In this document: piece by piece, positions 54,640 to 64,000 of the stretch
Layout of the letters: every line of letters starts with the position of its first letter
How positions within the stretch are numbered: the stretch's first letter is position 1
DNA from: Meghimatium bilineatum
Taxonomy: Eukaryota > Mollusca > Gastropoda > Stylommatophora > Philomycidae
Direction of reading: 5' to 3'
Length of the DNA: 64,000 nt
Assembly (NCBI GenBank): GCA_034231615.1
Contig: CM067322.1
Span: 50,722,456 to 50,786,455 of the forward strand
The notes under the pieces: model-generated
What the model was told of the DNA's origin: nothing
Seen by the model: the letters and a program-made list of their open reading frames with translations, nothing else
Database searches by the model: none
Translations under genes and position numbers: made by a program

Positions 54640-57055
54640 TTATAATACTAACTATGAAAATAAATAAAACAATGTAAAAACTAAATAGTAATAAACACAA
54701 TAAAAAGGCGTCAGGTGTTGAAGGGTTGTTTGAAGGCAGCCTTTTTGTGTGCTTCATATATGTTTGTTTTCGTAGACTCTTATTTCTGTAATCCATCTTT
54801 TGCATAGTCTGGCACTGGGTTAGTATTCATTGTATCTGTATAGTAATGCTTGTTTTGAGGGACACTATCTGATGGTAGTCTGGAAGCATTTGAAAATGAC
54901 TTAATCTATTGTCATCTGATGTTATCCGGGATTGACATCGTGTTTGTTAGTCTTCTGATGTTTTCGTTTCTGATTCTATCTTTTATTGTCACTCCGATAA
55001 TTCTACGTAGACAAATAATTTATGTTTTGACTAGTTTTCTTTAGGCCTGGTTGTTGGTGTCCATGTTTGACATTGGTAGCATTGTGATGGCATGATGATC
55101 GTTTTATATAATGCAGTTTTGGTGTTCACGTTTCAATGTTTGTTTTTGAAAATAGGAGACATCTGCCCTAAGTTATGACGTGATATGTTATATATATGTT
55201 GGTTTTCTTTGATATTTTCCCCATTTGATGATATGATGCTTCCAAGATGAATGAATTCTTTAGTCAGTTTGTTTGTTTGTTTTGCGTTCGCTCCATTGTA
55301 ACCAGCACGGATATCCGTGCGATTTCCGCCGGGAGCGTGATTACGTTGTGCCACCGTTATGCGCCTTGTAGGCCTAGCACATCCGATTTCGGCATGCCTT
55401 GACAATTCGGGTGGGCTACCCTAGCCTGTGACAGCCTCAATATCTGTCTCCAGGCATGCGTGTATGTGGTGACTCTTCGCCCAGACGATTTTTGCTCTCG
55501 TCTGTCTTGCACGAGGTGTTCCACTGTCTATGAACTTGCCTCGTGTAATTGGACATACTGAGCCTGTGCCCATCGGGTACTGAACCGTTTCTCATCCGTG
55601 AGCCTGGTTCCTTAAGGGGAAGAACTCATCTGAAGAGTTGAACCCTGGCTCTTTCGCTCTCTTAGCCGAGGTGTCATTCACCGACATCATTTTAGTCAGT
55701 TTAAGTTGTTGGTCATCGATGAAAAAAGTAGTGTCTCTTTCCGTTTTTTACGATTGACATTACCTTTTTTTTTATGTGTTTATCTTCATGTTAAAATTCA
55801 TACAGTTTGTGTGAACTCTATTTATATGTTGTTGTAGTTGTTCTTCTTATGTTGATATTATTGTTTGTCGTCTAAAAAAGAAGTTTGTTCAGGAAGTTGT
55901 TTTGGTTGTCTTCTTCATTGGTGGTGGCAATTGTGCGTATACAATCGATATATAATGAGTAGCAAGGAAGATAGAATATTTCCTTGTCGTACGCCAGAGT
56001 GTATGTGGAATTTGTCTGAAAGCCCGTCGCCCGTTCTGACTGCACATTGCCTACACGTGTAAACTGCACTCGTTGATTATGTGTTGTGGAACCCCATATT
56101 TTGATATTATTTTCCAAGGTTGTTGAAGGTTGTCTCTGTATAATGTTTTTTCTTCGAGAAACGCGATATACAATTCCTGGTTGATTTAAGTTGCTTTTTT
56201 TTTCCCTGCCAGTTGTCTCAGTGTAAAAGCAACATCTGTACTGCTCTTATTCTTGCGGAATCACATTTGAGTGTTGTTAAGTTGTGGTTCGATGAATGAT
56301 TGTAATATACTTTCTAGAAGTTTGCTGAAAATACGTCTGTATTTTGTACAATCTCTTTTGCTGCCTTTTTCTTCCAAATAGGTATTACTCCAGCATGTTT
56401 CCAGTCTTCTGCTATTTCTTGTGCATTCCATGATATATTAAACAGTACCATTTTATCCCTATATCTGCTGCTGCCTTGACTAATTTGACTTGTATGTTAT
56501 CGTGTCCTGGGATGATGGAGCTGTTTCTATTGTATTTTCTATTTCTGCTAGCAATTTGTTTGTTTATATTTTTTCCGTTATATTATTTACTATGTTGTCG
56601 CCTCTCCCCATCTTTTAGATTTAGAAATTCTTTCAAATAGTGTTACTACCATTCCATGATTATTTTCGTATCATTGATTGTCTTTCCATTTTCATCATTT
56701 ATTATTTCGGTTGCCTCATTTATCTTCCCTATTTCTCATATTCTTAATTTTCTTGTAGAATTTCGTTAGTACTTGTTTGTACTCTGTATTTAATGATTCC
56801 CCACACTCTTGCCAATCTGTTATTTTGGCATCTTTAACGATTTTCTGTTTATTGATTTAGCTGACCTGTACTCAATATAATCTTCTTGTGATTTTCTTTC
56901 AGCCCATTTCTTGAATTTGTGTTTATCTTTTATGGCATCGCTGACTTCCTCGTTTCTTAATGGTGTTACTTTGGGTTTTCTACCTTTATGTTTCATGTAT
57001 CCACGTGTTTCTCCCGCTATTTGCATTATGGTTTTCTTTAATATTTCCCTGACAG
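54640..57055 (-). pseudogene. LINE-d, antisense, degenerate, split by family C
   Basis: From 57055 downward the minus strand encodes a GRKPKVTPLRNEEVSDAIKD segment (frame 56820-57026), which is the linker before RT, then decayed RT with PGHDNIQVKLV near 56500 and a motif-A-like FLEEKTLYR near 56150. After the inserted family C copy at 55271-55690 comes LTKEFIHLGSIISSNGENIK (about 55190-55270), the YLGS.IS.DG motif after RT. The end is near 54740. Stops and indels are everywhere, so it is the oldest large LINE here. A small related fragment is at 40800-41040. Confidence 0.8.
55271..55690 (-). mobile_element. Family C, 5'-truncated copy 4 (420 bp), inside LINE-d
   Basis: TTTAGTCAGTTT flanks it at 55259-55270 and 55691-55702 (12-bp TSD). 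The tail is (CAAA)n, followed inward by GAGCGAACGCAAAA-type sequence and the perfect palindrome CACGGATATCCGTG (55306-55319). Compared with 4492-5704 it stops after the first third, the 5' truncation expected of LINE-style reverse transcription. Confidence 0.9.
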
Positions 57056-57770
57056 AAAGGATACGTGTCAGAAAAATTGAAGCTTATGATCCCTAACTCT
57101 GCATGATGCGGAAAGGTAGTAAAGCTACAAAAATCATTAAAATGTACTGCCTTCTAAGTATGAAGATTCTTCTCAAAGCATTACACATCGCTAAGAGTTA
57201 AGTCTTTTTGGTATGAAATAAAATTGTGCAGAAACCTCATCATTGTTAAAAGGATACACGAGCTCTATTGCTCGTAATTTCTGGAGATCGAAATAAACAG
57301 CAATAACAATGATGAATGACTAGATTTTAATCATTTTAAATATGCCAACAATATTTTCTCTTTATCCAACAACGTGCCCGAGAGGAAGACAGCTCGTTCT
57401 GATGTTGTGAGATCATGTTCTGATACGAGATTCATAAACAGCTGCTTCCAGTTGGACAGATGACAGATTGTTCAGAGAACAATTGGAAAACCAACTGAAT
57501 GTGGAAATATTATATAAAATCACTACAGATTTTATTCTGGGGTTTTCTCTACAGTTTTAATAGTATAGAAATATACATTTTTTTTACTTTGGTCATAATA
57601 CACAAATGAGGATTTTAAAAAAAGTACTCTTTTAAAAAAAAAAGACAAAGCGTGAGGGGAACAAGATATATGTATTTATGAGGGTCAATAAAAAAATAAA
57701 TGTCTGTACTTTATTACTATGTCAAGGAATAATACTATTTTATGTGTGTGTCGTTAGTGTGTTTTTTCTT
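57056..57770. other. Unassigned, no gene seen
   Basis: AT-rich, with A-runs at about 57617-57650. Confidence 0.5.
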
Positions 57771-57771
57771 T

Positions 57772-57824
57772 GTCATCGTTCATTCTTAAACTTCCGTTGG
57801 ATCTCTCTTCTAGTACGACAATGG
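57772..57824 (-). mobile_element. SINE-B fragment (older, host of the next insertion)
   Basis: TCGTTCATTCTTAAACTTCC, then GTTGGATCTCTCTTCTAGTA and ACGACAATGG. It breaks at the palindrome, where a second SINE-B inserted. Confidence 0.8.
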
Positions 57825-57982
57825 TCTTCTTCTTCTGCGATCATTCTCAAACTCCCGCTGAATCTCCCTTGTAGCAGGACCGTTGTCCTACTAGATTTTC
57901 AGCAGGATGTAGTCCAGAGAATGAAAATGCGTTGTGTCGCCGTTTTATTTGCGCCAATGGCCCGACACATCCGTCTTCGGCA
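57825..57982 (-). mobile_element. SINE-B, inserted into an older SINE-B
   Basis: GACAATGG flanks it (57817-57824 and 57983-57990), the left copy being the older SINE-B's palindrome half. The element itself is complete, (TTC)nTGCGATCATTC to CATCCGTCTTCGGCA. Confidence 0.85.
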
Positions 57983-57990
57983 GACAATGG

Positions 57991-58552
57991 AATTACTTTT
58001 CAACATTGTATCTAAAGCAGGCCTACTAAGAATGTGTTTCTATTTTGCATGATTTTGTTAAGATTTTGGAGGGATTTATTTTCAATAAATTACACAACTC
58101 ACATATTTCACCTCTATTTATTGCTGATAGCTTCGTAGCTAAGGAAATATGTCAGTAACTCGCATAATAATCTTATAATGTGACTGACCACAACCTTGGG
58201 TTCACAACAACAAAATATAATTAATCACAAAGGAAGAAGAACAGAATGAATCGATGATTCAGAGACACTTAAGTTGACCAAAAAGGCATGCCCCAGTCAG
58301 ATGCTGAAAATGAAAACAATGAACTTTGTTTCGTTGCAGTCGAGGGCACAAACAGTTCGTGAAAAATGGTAGCATTCTGAACTAAATATCTAACATCCGG
58401 TGTGAAGAGCTAGCCATTGTTTCCTGGCAAATGTGTTGTTAGCATATAATAATATGCATAATCATAGGCTTATACATGTTCACGGCGTGTGTCTGTTTTT
58501 ATGTATAATTTTAAAGAAAATATAATTGCACCCGAATGTTATATTTATCATT
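57991..58552. other. Unassigned, no gene seen
   Basis: No recognised repeat or coding region. Confidence 0.5.
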
Positions 58553-58697
58553 CGTCGAAGAAAGATCGGCACAAATAAAGCGGCGACACAAAGCATTTCC
58601 ATTCTCTGGACTACATCCTGCTGAAAATCTTGTGGGACCATGGTCCTGCTGCAAGGGAGATCCAGCGGGAGTTTGAGAATGAACGCTGAAGAAGATA
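58553..58697 (+). mobile_element. SINE-B with small internal deletion
   Basis: CGTCGAAGAAAGATCGGCAC joins AAATAAAGCGGCGACACAAA, lacking about 17 bp of the 5' box. The palindrome GGGACCATGGTCCTGCT and tail GAATGAACGCTGAAGAAG are intact. Confidence 0.85.
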
Positions 58698-58959
58698 GTT
58701 ACCAAAAGTGAGAATTATTTTCCGAAACTGATTTTTAAGTAAAACAACCACACAAAAAAACTCGTCTTTCGATCAATTTGAAGACGAATGGGACAATTGC
58801 CAAGCCAAGCATGGGTAATTATGCCGCGTTGAGCATGTCAGAAAAACAAACAAATATGACCATACAAAATAAATATAAAAGATAACGGCTTCTTTAAGAA
58901 ATATTATTTCAGAAGGAAAAGGATGATGATAACACATGTCCGAGCCCTCTAGTGTTGAC

Positions 58960-59212
58960 GGGTCCTAAAATGGGAACACACAAAAAAAAGCGCTGTTTAT
59001 CTTACATGTATGTGTAAGAGAATGCTAAGAAGGTTGTGGGGTGAAGTTGTCAGTCCCATCCCATATGGAGGATCAAAGTGATCTAGAAACATGCTGAAGT
59101 TGAAGGTGTCAGGCCGAAAGGGACAGATATTACAGCAGAACTGTTAACCAAGACACAACTGAATCAGCTCTACAGGCTGCATCTTGAAAATTGCAGGAGT
59201 TTGAGAGTGAAG
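58960..59212 (+). mobile_element. SINE-A, degenerate
   Basis: CATGTATGTGTAAGAGAATGC, then GTTGTGGGGTGAAGTTGTCAG, GAAGTTGAAGGTGTCAGGCC and TGCAGGAGTTTGAGAGTGAA follow SINE-A order with heavy divergence. Confidence 0.7.
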
Positions 59213-59305
59213 ATGAACACCGGGTCTTTAATTCTTGTTTACTATGCCAGTTGAGTTTACTTTCAGCTATAAATTGTAGTAAACTTTCAGCTATAAATTG
59301 TAGAA

Positions 59306-60823
59306 ACCAACAATACACAACAATGATGGACCAGCAATACTGAAATCAGAAGTAGAACATGCAATAAATTCAATAAAATGTGGAAAAGCTGCAGGCTCTG
59401 ACAACATAACAGCAGACATAATAAAAACTCTAAATGAGTTTGGTGTAGATACTATCACAGAAATTTGCAATGACATATACGAAACAGGCCATATACCTAA
59501 AGACCTAACATCATCAATATTCATACCACTACATAAGAAGCCCAGGGCTGTGAACTGTACAGAATATAGAACAATAAGTCTAATGAGCCATCTAACTAAA
59601 ATACTTCTCAAGATAATACATTAAAGAATTAAGAACAAGATAGACATGGAGGTCGGTGAAGAACAATTCGGTTTTAGGAAAAACAAAGGAACCAGAGAAG
59701 CTATACTGAGTATCCGGCTAGTGATAGATAAATATATAGAAGTCCAAAAAAGTATCTATATTTGCTTCATAGACTACAGCAAGGCCTTTGACAGAGTCGA
59801 ACGTGAAAAATTAATCAAATGTCTTCAAGAAATAGGCATAGATGGAAAAGACATCAGACTGATTAGAAATATATATTGGGAACAAACTGCATCAATAAGG
59901 TGTGAAAACAGCTACTCTCCATACATAGAAATAAGAAGAGGGATAAGACAAGGATGCATTTTATCACCAAGCCTATTTAATATCCACACAGAGAATATCT
60001 TTAAAAAATATATAAGAAATGCCAGGACTCAATATCAATGGGAAAATAATAAACAACATTAGATATGCAGATGACACTGTTCTATTGGCAGAAAGTGAAC
60101 ATGAACTACAAAGACTACTAGATCAAGTCAATAAATCAAGTAATGAATATGGACTATAAACATTCAAAAAACAAAAACCACGATAATCAGCAAAGACAAA
60201 GAGGAACAGGAGGTAAACATAAACATACATGGAGAGAAACTACAACAAGTAAAACAGTATCAATATCTTGGACACATAGTCACAAATGATGGCAGACGTG
60301 AAACAGAAGTTAAAAGGAGAATAGGAATGGCTAAAAGTACCTTCAATGACATGAGGAAATTATTAATATTTAAACAAATTACAAACAAGTTAAAAATAAG
60401 AATTATAAAATGCTACATCTATTCCATATTAATGTATGGCTCAGAAACATGGACACTAAATAAACAATTAGAAGACAAAATTTATGCCTTTGAGATGTGG
60501 GTATATAAAGAATAGGGAGAACATCATGGAAAGAGAAGAAAACAAATAAAGAGGTGCTAAAGACACTTAATATGAAGAAAGAACTACTAAGAGAAATAAA
60601 GATCAGGCAAATAAAATACTTTGGACACATTAAAATACATGACACCTTATTGAAGACCTTACTTGAGGGTAAAGTCAAAGGGAAGCGAGCAAAAGGTAGG
60701 CAGAGATACAAGTGGGAGAGTAACAGTCTAGCAGAGTGCACCACCATGACAAGAGACATGAGATGTTGGAGATACGTTGCAGCCAACCTTCGTTGCGGAG
60801 ACGGCACTTGTTGATGATGATGG
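59306..60823 (+). mobile_element. LINE-a copy 4, longest (1518 bp), with 12-bp TSD
   Basis: TAAATTGTAGAA flanks it at 59294-59305 and 60824-60835. The tail is (TTGATGATGATG). 5'-truncated at the N-terminal side of RT. This copy is uninterrupted and serves as the reference for the nested copy at 14161-17785. Confidence 0.95.
59319..60814 (+). pseudogene. LINE-a reverse transcriptase, degenerate
   Basis: The frame starts NNDGPAILKSEVEHAI, continues GKAAGSDNI and EYRTISLMSHLTKILLKIIH, then hits a TAA at about 59622 where the copy at 14161 has GAA. It resumes FGFRKNKGTREAI, FIDYSKAFDRV (59765-59798, motif A) and IRRGIRQGCILSPSLF (motif B). An extra A near 60008 shifts frame before YADD (60064-60075). 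Later frames give CYIYSILMYGSETWTLNK and KRAKGRQRYKWES. Few lesions, so moderately young. Same RT group as LINE-b. Confidence 0.9.
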
Positions 60824-60916
60824 TAAATTGTAGAATCTCTGACATTTTTTTTTGAAGGGGAAGATTTACACAATTTGTTCAAATCCCAGATGACCATTTT
60901 ACACAACCTGACAGTA

Positions 60917-61162
60917 AGGTAGTGCAATGACACATTATAGCTGTAAGGTGGTGCAATGACACAATATGGCTGTAAGGTGGTGCAATGACACAATATGGCT
61001 GTAAGCTGGTGCTATGACACAATATGGCTATAAGGTGGTGCAATGACACAATATGGCTGTAAGATCGTGCAATGACATAATATGGCTGTAAGTTCGTGTA
61101 ATGACACAATATGGCTATAAGGTGGTGCAATGACACAATATGGCTGTAAGATCGTGCAATGA
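60917..61162. repeat. 29-bp minisatellite, about 8.5 units
   Basis: Unit TGGTGCAATGACACAATATG plus GCTGTAAGG, with TCGTG variants. Open frames on the minus strand are periodicity artefacts. Confidence 0.95.
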
Positions 61163-61354
61163 CTAACTCCGAGCAGTCTACTCAGAAGGGTACTGTGACG
61201 TCCTTGTAATCTCGAGACATGTGACAGATAAAAAGGCATGTTATTTCTTCACACCAATTCCGACATAGCTTTTCAGGCTTCATAACAACGGAAATACGTC
61301 ATAGCAGGATATGATTCCACTCTCAACTGCCTCAGTTGTATTTCACGATATGCA

Positions 61355-61430
61355 TAGTAGGTGGTAGCTTTACTTTTCTGTCCTTTGTTTTCCTGCTGAT
61401 CCCCCGGCAACATAAGGGCGAAGGGTGAAA
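61355..61430 (-). mobile_element. SINE-A head relic
   Basis: ATTTCACGATATGCATAGTA..CTGTCCTTTG..CCCCCGGCAACATAAGGGCG corresponds to the SINE-A core-to-head stretch, strongly diverged. Confidence 0.4.
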
Positions 61431-61439
61431 GAAATAATT

Positions 61440-62128
61440 TAATGTGTGCAGGTCATTTGAAAATAAATGTATGCATATTTTTTCATGGAACAATAATATT
61501 AATTTACTTTAGGTGTATAGTTTTATGGCACCTAATATGTACTAAGCAGTGTGTGATTCAGGGAGGGGGGGGGTGAGACTTTAAAAAAAGTTATGTTCAA
61601 CAAATACTTGTTAGAAGAAGAACAAAAACTGCTCAATGTCTCAGACTTCTCGTTCAACGTGTGCAGACACTCATAATACTTATTGGCAACATTGGGATGC
61701 ACTGCAGGCATCATCATCATCTTTGTCATGTGTGAACTCAATCGGTCTTTGTCGGTACCGATGGACACATAATAGCTTCTTGTATTCTAAAATGAATGTG
61801 TCACGACCAAAAGACAACATAAACCCATTGTGAATAAATGACTATAGTACAATTTTCCATCTCAAAACAGGCTATAGTATACAACAGATGTTCACAGGAT
61901 ATAACAGGATATAAAATACAATAGATGATCGCTTGGACAGGATAAAGCCAACTAGCCAGCATCGATGCTAGGAATTTGGGCACCCTGAGCGAAAGTCAGT
62001 TTAGACTCCTTTTTTGTAGGCGCCCCTTCTTTTTGTACATAAGCGAAATTCTTTTCGGTAGTAGTTTCTTGGGGGATTGATGTTTACATCTCCAATAAAT
62101 GCACCCCTTCCCAACCCACCTGGTGTGC
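61440..62128. other. Unassigned, no gene seen
   Basis: A G-run at about 61562 and short frames only. Confidence 0.5.
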
Positions 62129-62129
62129 T

Positions 62130-62290
62130 GTAGTTTTTCTTAGTGCGATGAAAGTCTTCAAAATGCCGCCCAGCATATGTTTAAAACAAAAATATTGAAT
62201 GGTTCAAAGTGTATGGGGGCCTATTTTGATTCCGCTGCTATTCCTTTTCTCTGTATCATAGAACAGCACGGCCCTTCCCTCCCCGCATCC
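62130..62290. repeat. Dispersed repeat family D, copy 2
   Basis: CTTAGTGCGATGAAAGTCTT, AAATGCCGCCCAGCATATGT, TTGAATGGTTCAAAGTGTAT, TTCCGCTGCTATTCC and ATAGAACAGCACGGCCC parallel 39715-39885. Confidence 0.65.
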
Positions 62291-63413
62291 AGGTCGCATA
62301 CCATAGTTTCGATGTTACAACTAGCGGGTGTCTCTCATTAATTACAGTCCTGTGGACTCATGGGACACCATCGAATGAGTCATTTGAACTATATACTAGT
62401 TGAGGGGGTACAAGCCAGCTCACCTATTTGTACTAATTGCAATCATCCATCAACCATTACATTTGCATCAGGTCTAGATTTTTTTTTTTAGTTTCACTGC
62501 AGAATAGTCATTGGGATATAGAAACAGCCCAACCTAGTGTCATTAGGTCAAACGGCATCCGGGACTTGAACAAACACCTGCTCTTAAGCCATTCTGTCAA
62601 CAACACAACTTACAAAATCATTAATGCCACGAGAAATATGAATTTGAAGTCAAACTCCAACACCTGTCATGGGGTAACAAGAATGACAAAATGGTTCCCC
62701 CTTGCGTTTTGCAGAAAGCGTCATTAGCAAATAATACACAGACTTCAAACTGCCTGCTACACACGGAATATTTCTATGTATTATTTTCCAATTATCTATG
62801 GAATATTTGTGCAGGCTCGTGACATTGTTTATTTTCCAATGATACGAGACTTCTGTCTGAAGCTTATACTGATTGAAAGTAGAATGACAATCACTCCGTT
62901 CCGATGTTTAAAACAACACATTCTTTCATCTCTCTCACGCCTGTCAGTTATTGATACAAAAACCCATTCTTTTATCCTCAAATCCGGTCCATTTTTACTG
63001 GCTCAACAGGTTTAGTTCAAATTCTATACGCACTGACCCTTGAACTTGGGAAATATCAGATCACAAGCTATCTCTGCCACACTGTAAAAGGCGGTGCTAA
63101 ACAGTGATAAGATTATTAATTCAAATCACTGCCACTATGTTAATAACTGTAAACAGAGTTGCTTATCACCAGCTTTTGTTTGATTTCTGAAACTATAGAC
63201 TCCACACGCGTCAAGACTTACAGTGCATAGAAAGTTTGAGATGCCTGCGAAAACTACTTAGGCGACATTGATATTTCAAAAAATATCGCCAAGAACTAAA
63301 CAAGGAAATCGTTGGTCCCCGTCATCACAAAATAAACCCATTTTGGCCTGTGGATTCAAATCGTATTCTGCCATCAAGCCCGTAGACGGGGGGAGGGGGG
63401 GTGTTTGGGGGTG
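62291..63413. other. Unassigned, no gene seen
   Basis: Frames of 79-96 codons at 62437-62727 and 62776-63015 have no recognisable domain. A G-rich run at about 63389-63410 begins the family G phrase. Confidence 0.5.
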
Positions 63414-63462
63414 TTCAACGCCTCCATCCCCTTTTGGGAAAATCAGGACATTACTTTTAGTA
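63414..63462. repeat. 49-bp direct duplication, left copy
   Basis: TTCAACGCCTCCATCCCCTT to GACATTACTTTTAGTA is identical to 63648-63696. The pair brackets a LINE-a fragment. Confidence 0.9.
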
Positions 63463-63652
63463 ATGTGTCCAAAGTATTTTATTTGCCTGATCTTTATTTC
63501 TTTTAGTAGTTCTTTCTTTATATTAAGTGTCTTTAGCACCTCTTTATTTGTTTTCTTCTCTTTCCATGATGTTCACCCTATTCTTCTATATACCCACATC
63601 TCAAAGGCATCAATTTTGTCTTCTAATTGTTTATTTAGTGTCCATGTTTCAA
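63460..63652 (-). mobile_element. LINE-a internal fragment, no tail, between 49-bp duplications
   Basis: On the minus strand it encodes the WTLNK to KYFGH stretch (IRQIKYFGHI in frame 63276-63539), an internal part of LINE-a lacking both the 3' tail and the 5' RT. The junctions show short microhomology (TAATGTG at the left, TTC at the right). Confidence 0.85.
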
Positions 63653-63696
63653 CGCCTCCATCCCCTTTTGGGAAAATCAGGACATTACTTTTAGTA
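63648..63696. repeat. 49-bp direct duplication, right copy
   Basis: Identical by eye to 63414-63462. The following TTAGGAATTTAGCTAAAAGG continues family G. Confidence 0.9.
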
Positions 63697-63960
63697 TTAG
63701 GAATTTAGCTAAAAGGTGACCGCCTCCCCTTTGTTAAACGATATTTTCTACAAAAGTGCATACACTTTTTCATGAGAATGAAGTTACGCACTAAAATGAG
63801 CGAATGACATTTGTTTTTGTTTTTAGGTTTTAAAAAACCCGAACTCAGAATCGTAGCTAACTGCCTGGCCTACCGTGATCTAGATGACCATCATGTTATA
63901 TGACCATGTACGTCGAACACTGATCTAAATACATGCACAGCCCATAACCAGTCAAAAATT
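63697..63960. other. Unassigned, no gene seen
   Basis: Short remainder with no coding frame and no recognised repeat after the family G phrase. Confidence 0.4.
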
Positions 63961-64000
63961 ATTGAGACTAACGGGAATTGAACCAGTCCGTTCAACGGCA
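63961..64000 (-). ncRNA. tRNA-like SINE head, family F copy 2 (cut by window end)
   Basis: AACGGGAATTGAACCAGTCC matches 35950-35970. The minus strand gives the B box GGTTCAATTCCCGTT. The A-box part would lie beyond the window. Confidence 0.5.

Overview
This is a repeat-dominated stretch of a eukaryotic nuclear genome, almost certainly a metazoan. I found no host gene. There are no long open reading frames, no operon-like layout, no rRNA, and no tRNA gene that folds convincingly. All recognisable coding sequence belongs to non-LTR retrotransposons (LINEs) and one mariner transposon, and nearly all of it is truncated or broken. The abundance of SINE-like retroposons with (GAA)n tails, endonuclease/reverse-transcriptase LINEs with (TGA)n tails, CAGxxxx-ended hAT-like elements and 14-77 bp minisatellites fits an invertebrate, with a lophotrochozoan such as a mollusc my best guess. 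The species assignment is inference only. Family names used here (SINE-A, SINE-B, family C, LINE-a to LINE-h, D to I) are local labels.

Layout. 0-10 kb: degenerate SINE-A and LINE-e, a 77-bp satellite split by a full-length 1.2-kb family C retroposon, a LINE-c copy interrupted by SINE-A and by a 31-bp minisatellite, a second family C copy, a LINE 3' end and SINE-B. 10-14 kb: an inverted-repeat element, a hAT-like element and a 43-bp satellite. 14-18 kb: a three-layer nest in which LINE-a holds an antisense LINE-b, whose target-site duplication (TSD) was then hit by an internally deleted mariner. 18-25 kb: SINE-A, LINE fragments, 38-, 18-, 26- and 32-bp satellites, a second LINE-a, a LINE-f 3' end and an endonuclease-domain fragment. 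25-28.5 kb: TA/CA microsatellites, SINE-A, a tRNA-like SINE head and antisense LINE-c. 28.5-34.6 kb: a very recent tandem duplication (units of about 3.1 and 2.5 kb plus a partial third) separated by a 14-bp satellite.

34.6-45 kb: SINE-B, 49-, 30- and 27-bp satellites, a long (TA)n, the longest family C copy (1.4 kb), a second copy of the first hAT-like family and a fold-back element. 45-52 kb: LINE-a followed directly by a 44-bp satellite, 29-bp and 19-bp satellites split by an RNase H-bearing LINE-g, and SINE-A in TATGG-rich DNA. 52-64 kb: a further hAT-like element, degenerate SINEs, a 2.4-kb antisense LINE-d split by a 5'-truncated family C copy, nested SINE-B, the longest LINE-a (1.5 kb), a 29-bp satellite and a LINE-a fragment bracketed by a 49-bp direct duplication.

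The most interesting signal is that three retroposon families of very different length (SINE-B about 155 bp, SINE-A about 283 bp, family C 1.2-1.4 kb) share the same 3' architecture: a hairpin, a GCGTTC-type box and a (GAA)n or (CAAA)n tail, plus two internal boxes. They appear to form one modular non-autonomous superfamily, probably mobilised by LINEs carrying similar tails. TSDs, read by eye, support most insertions and allow several to be ordered in time.
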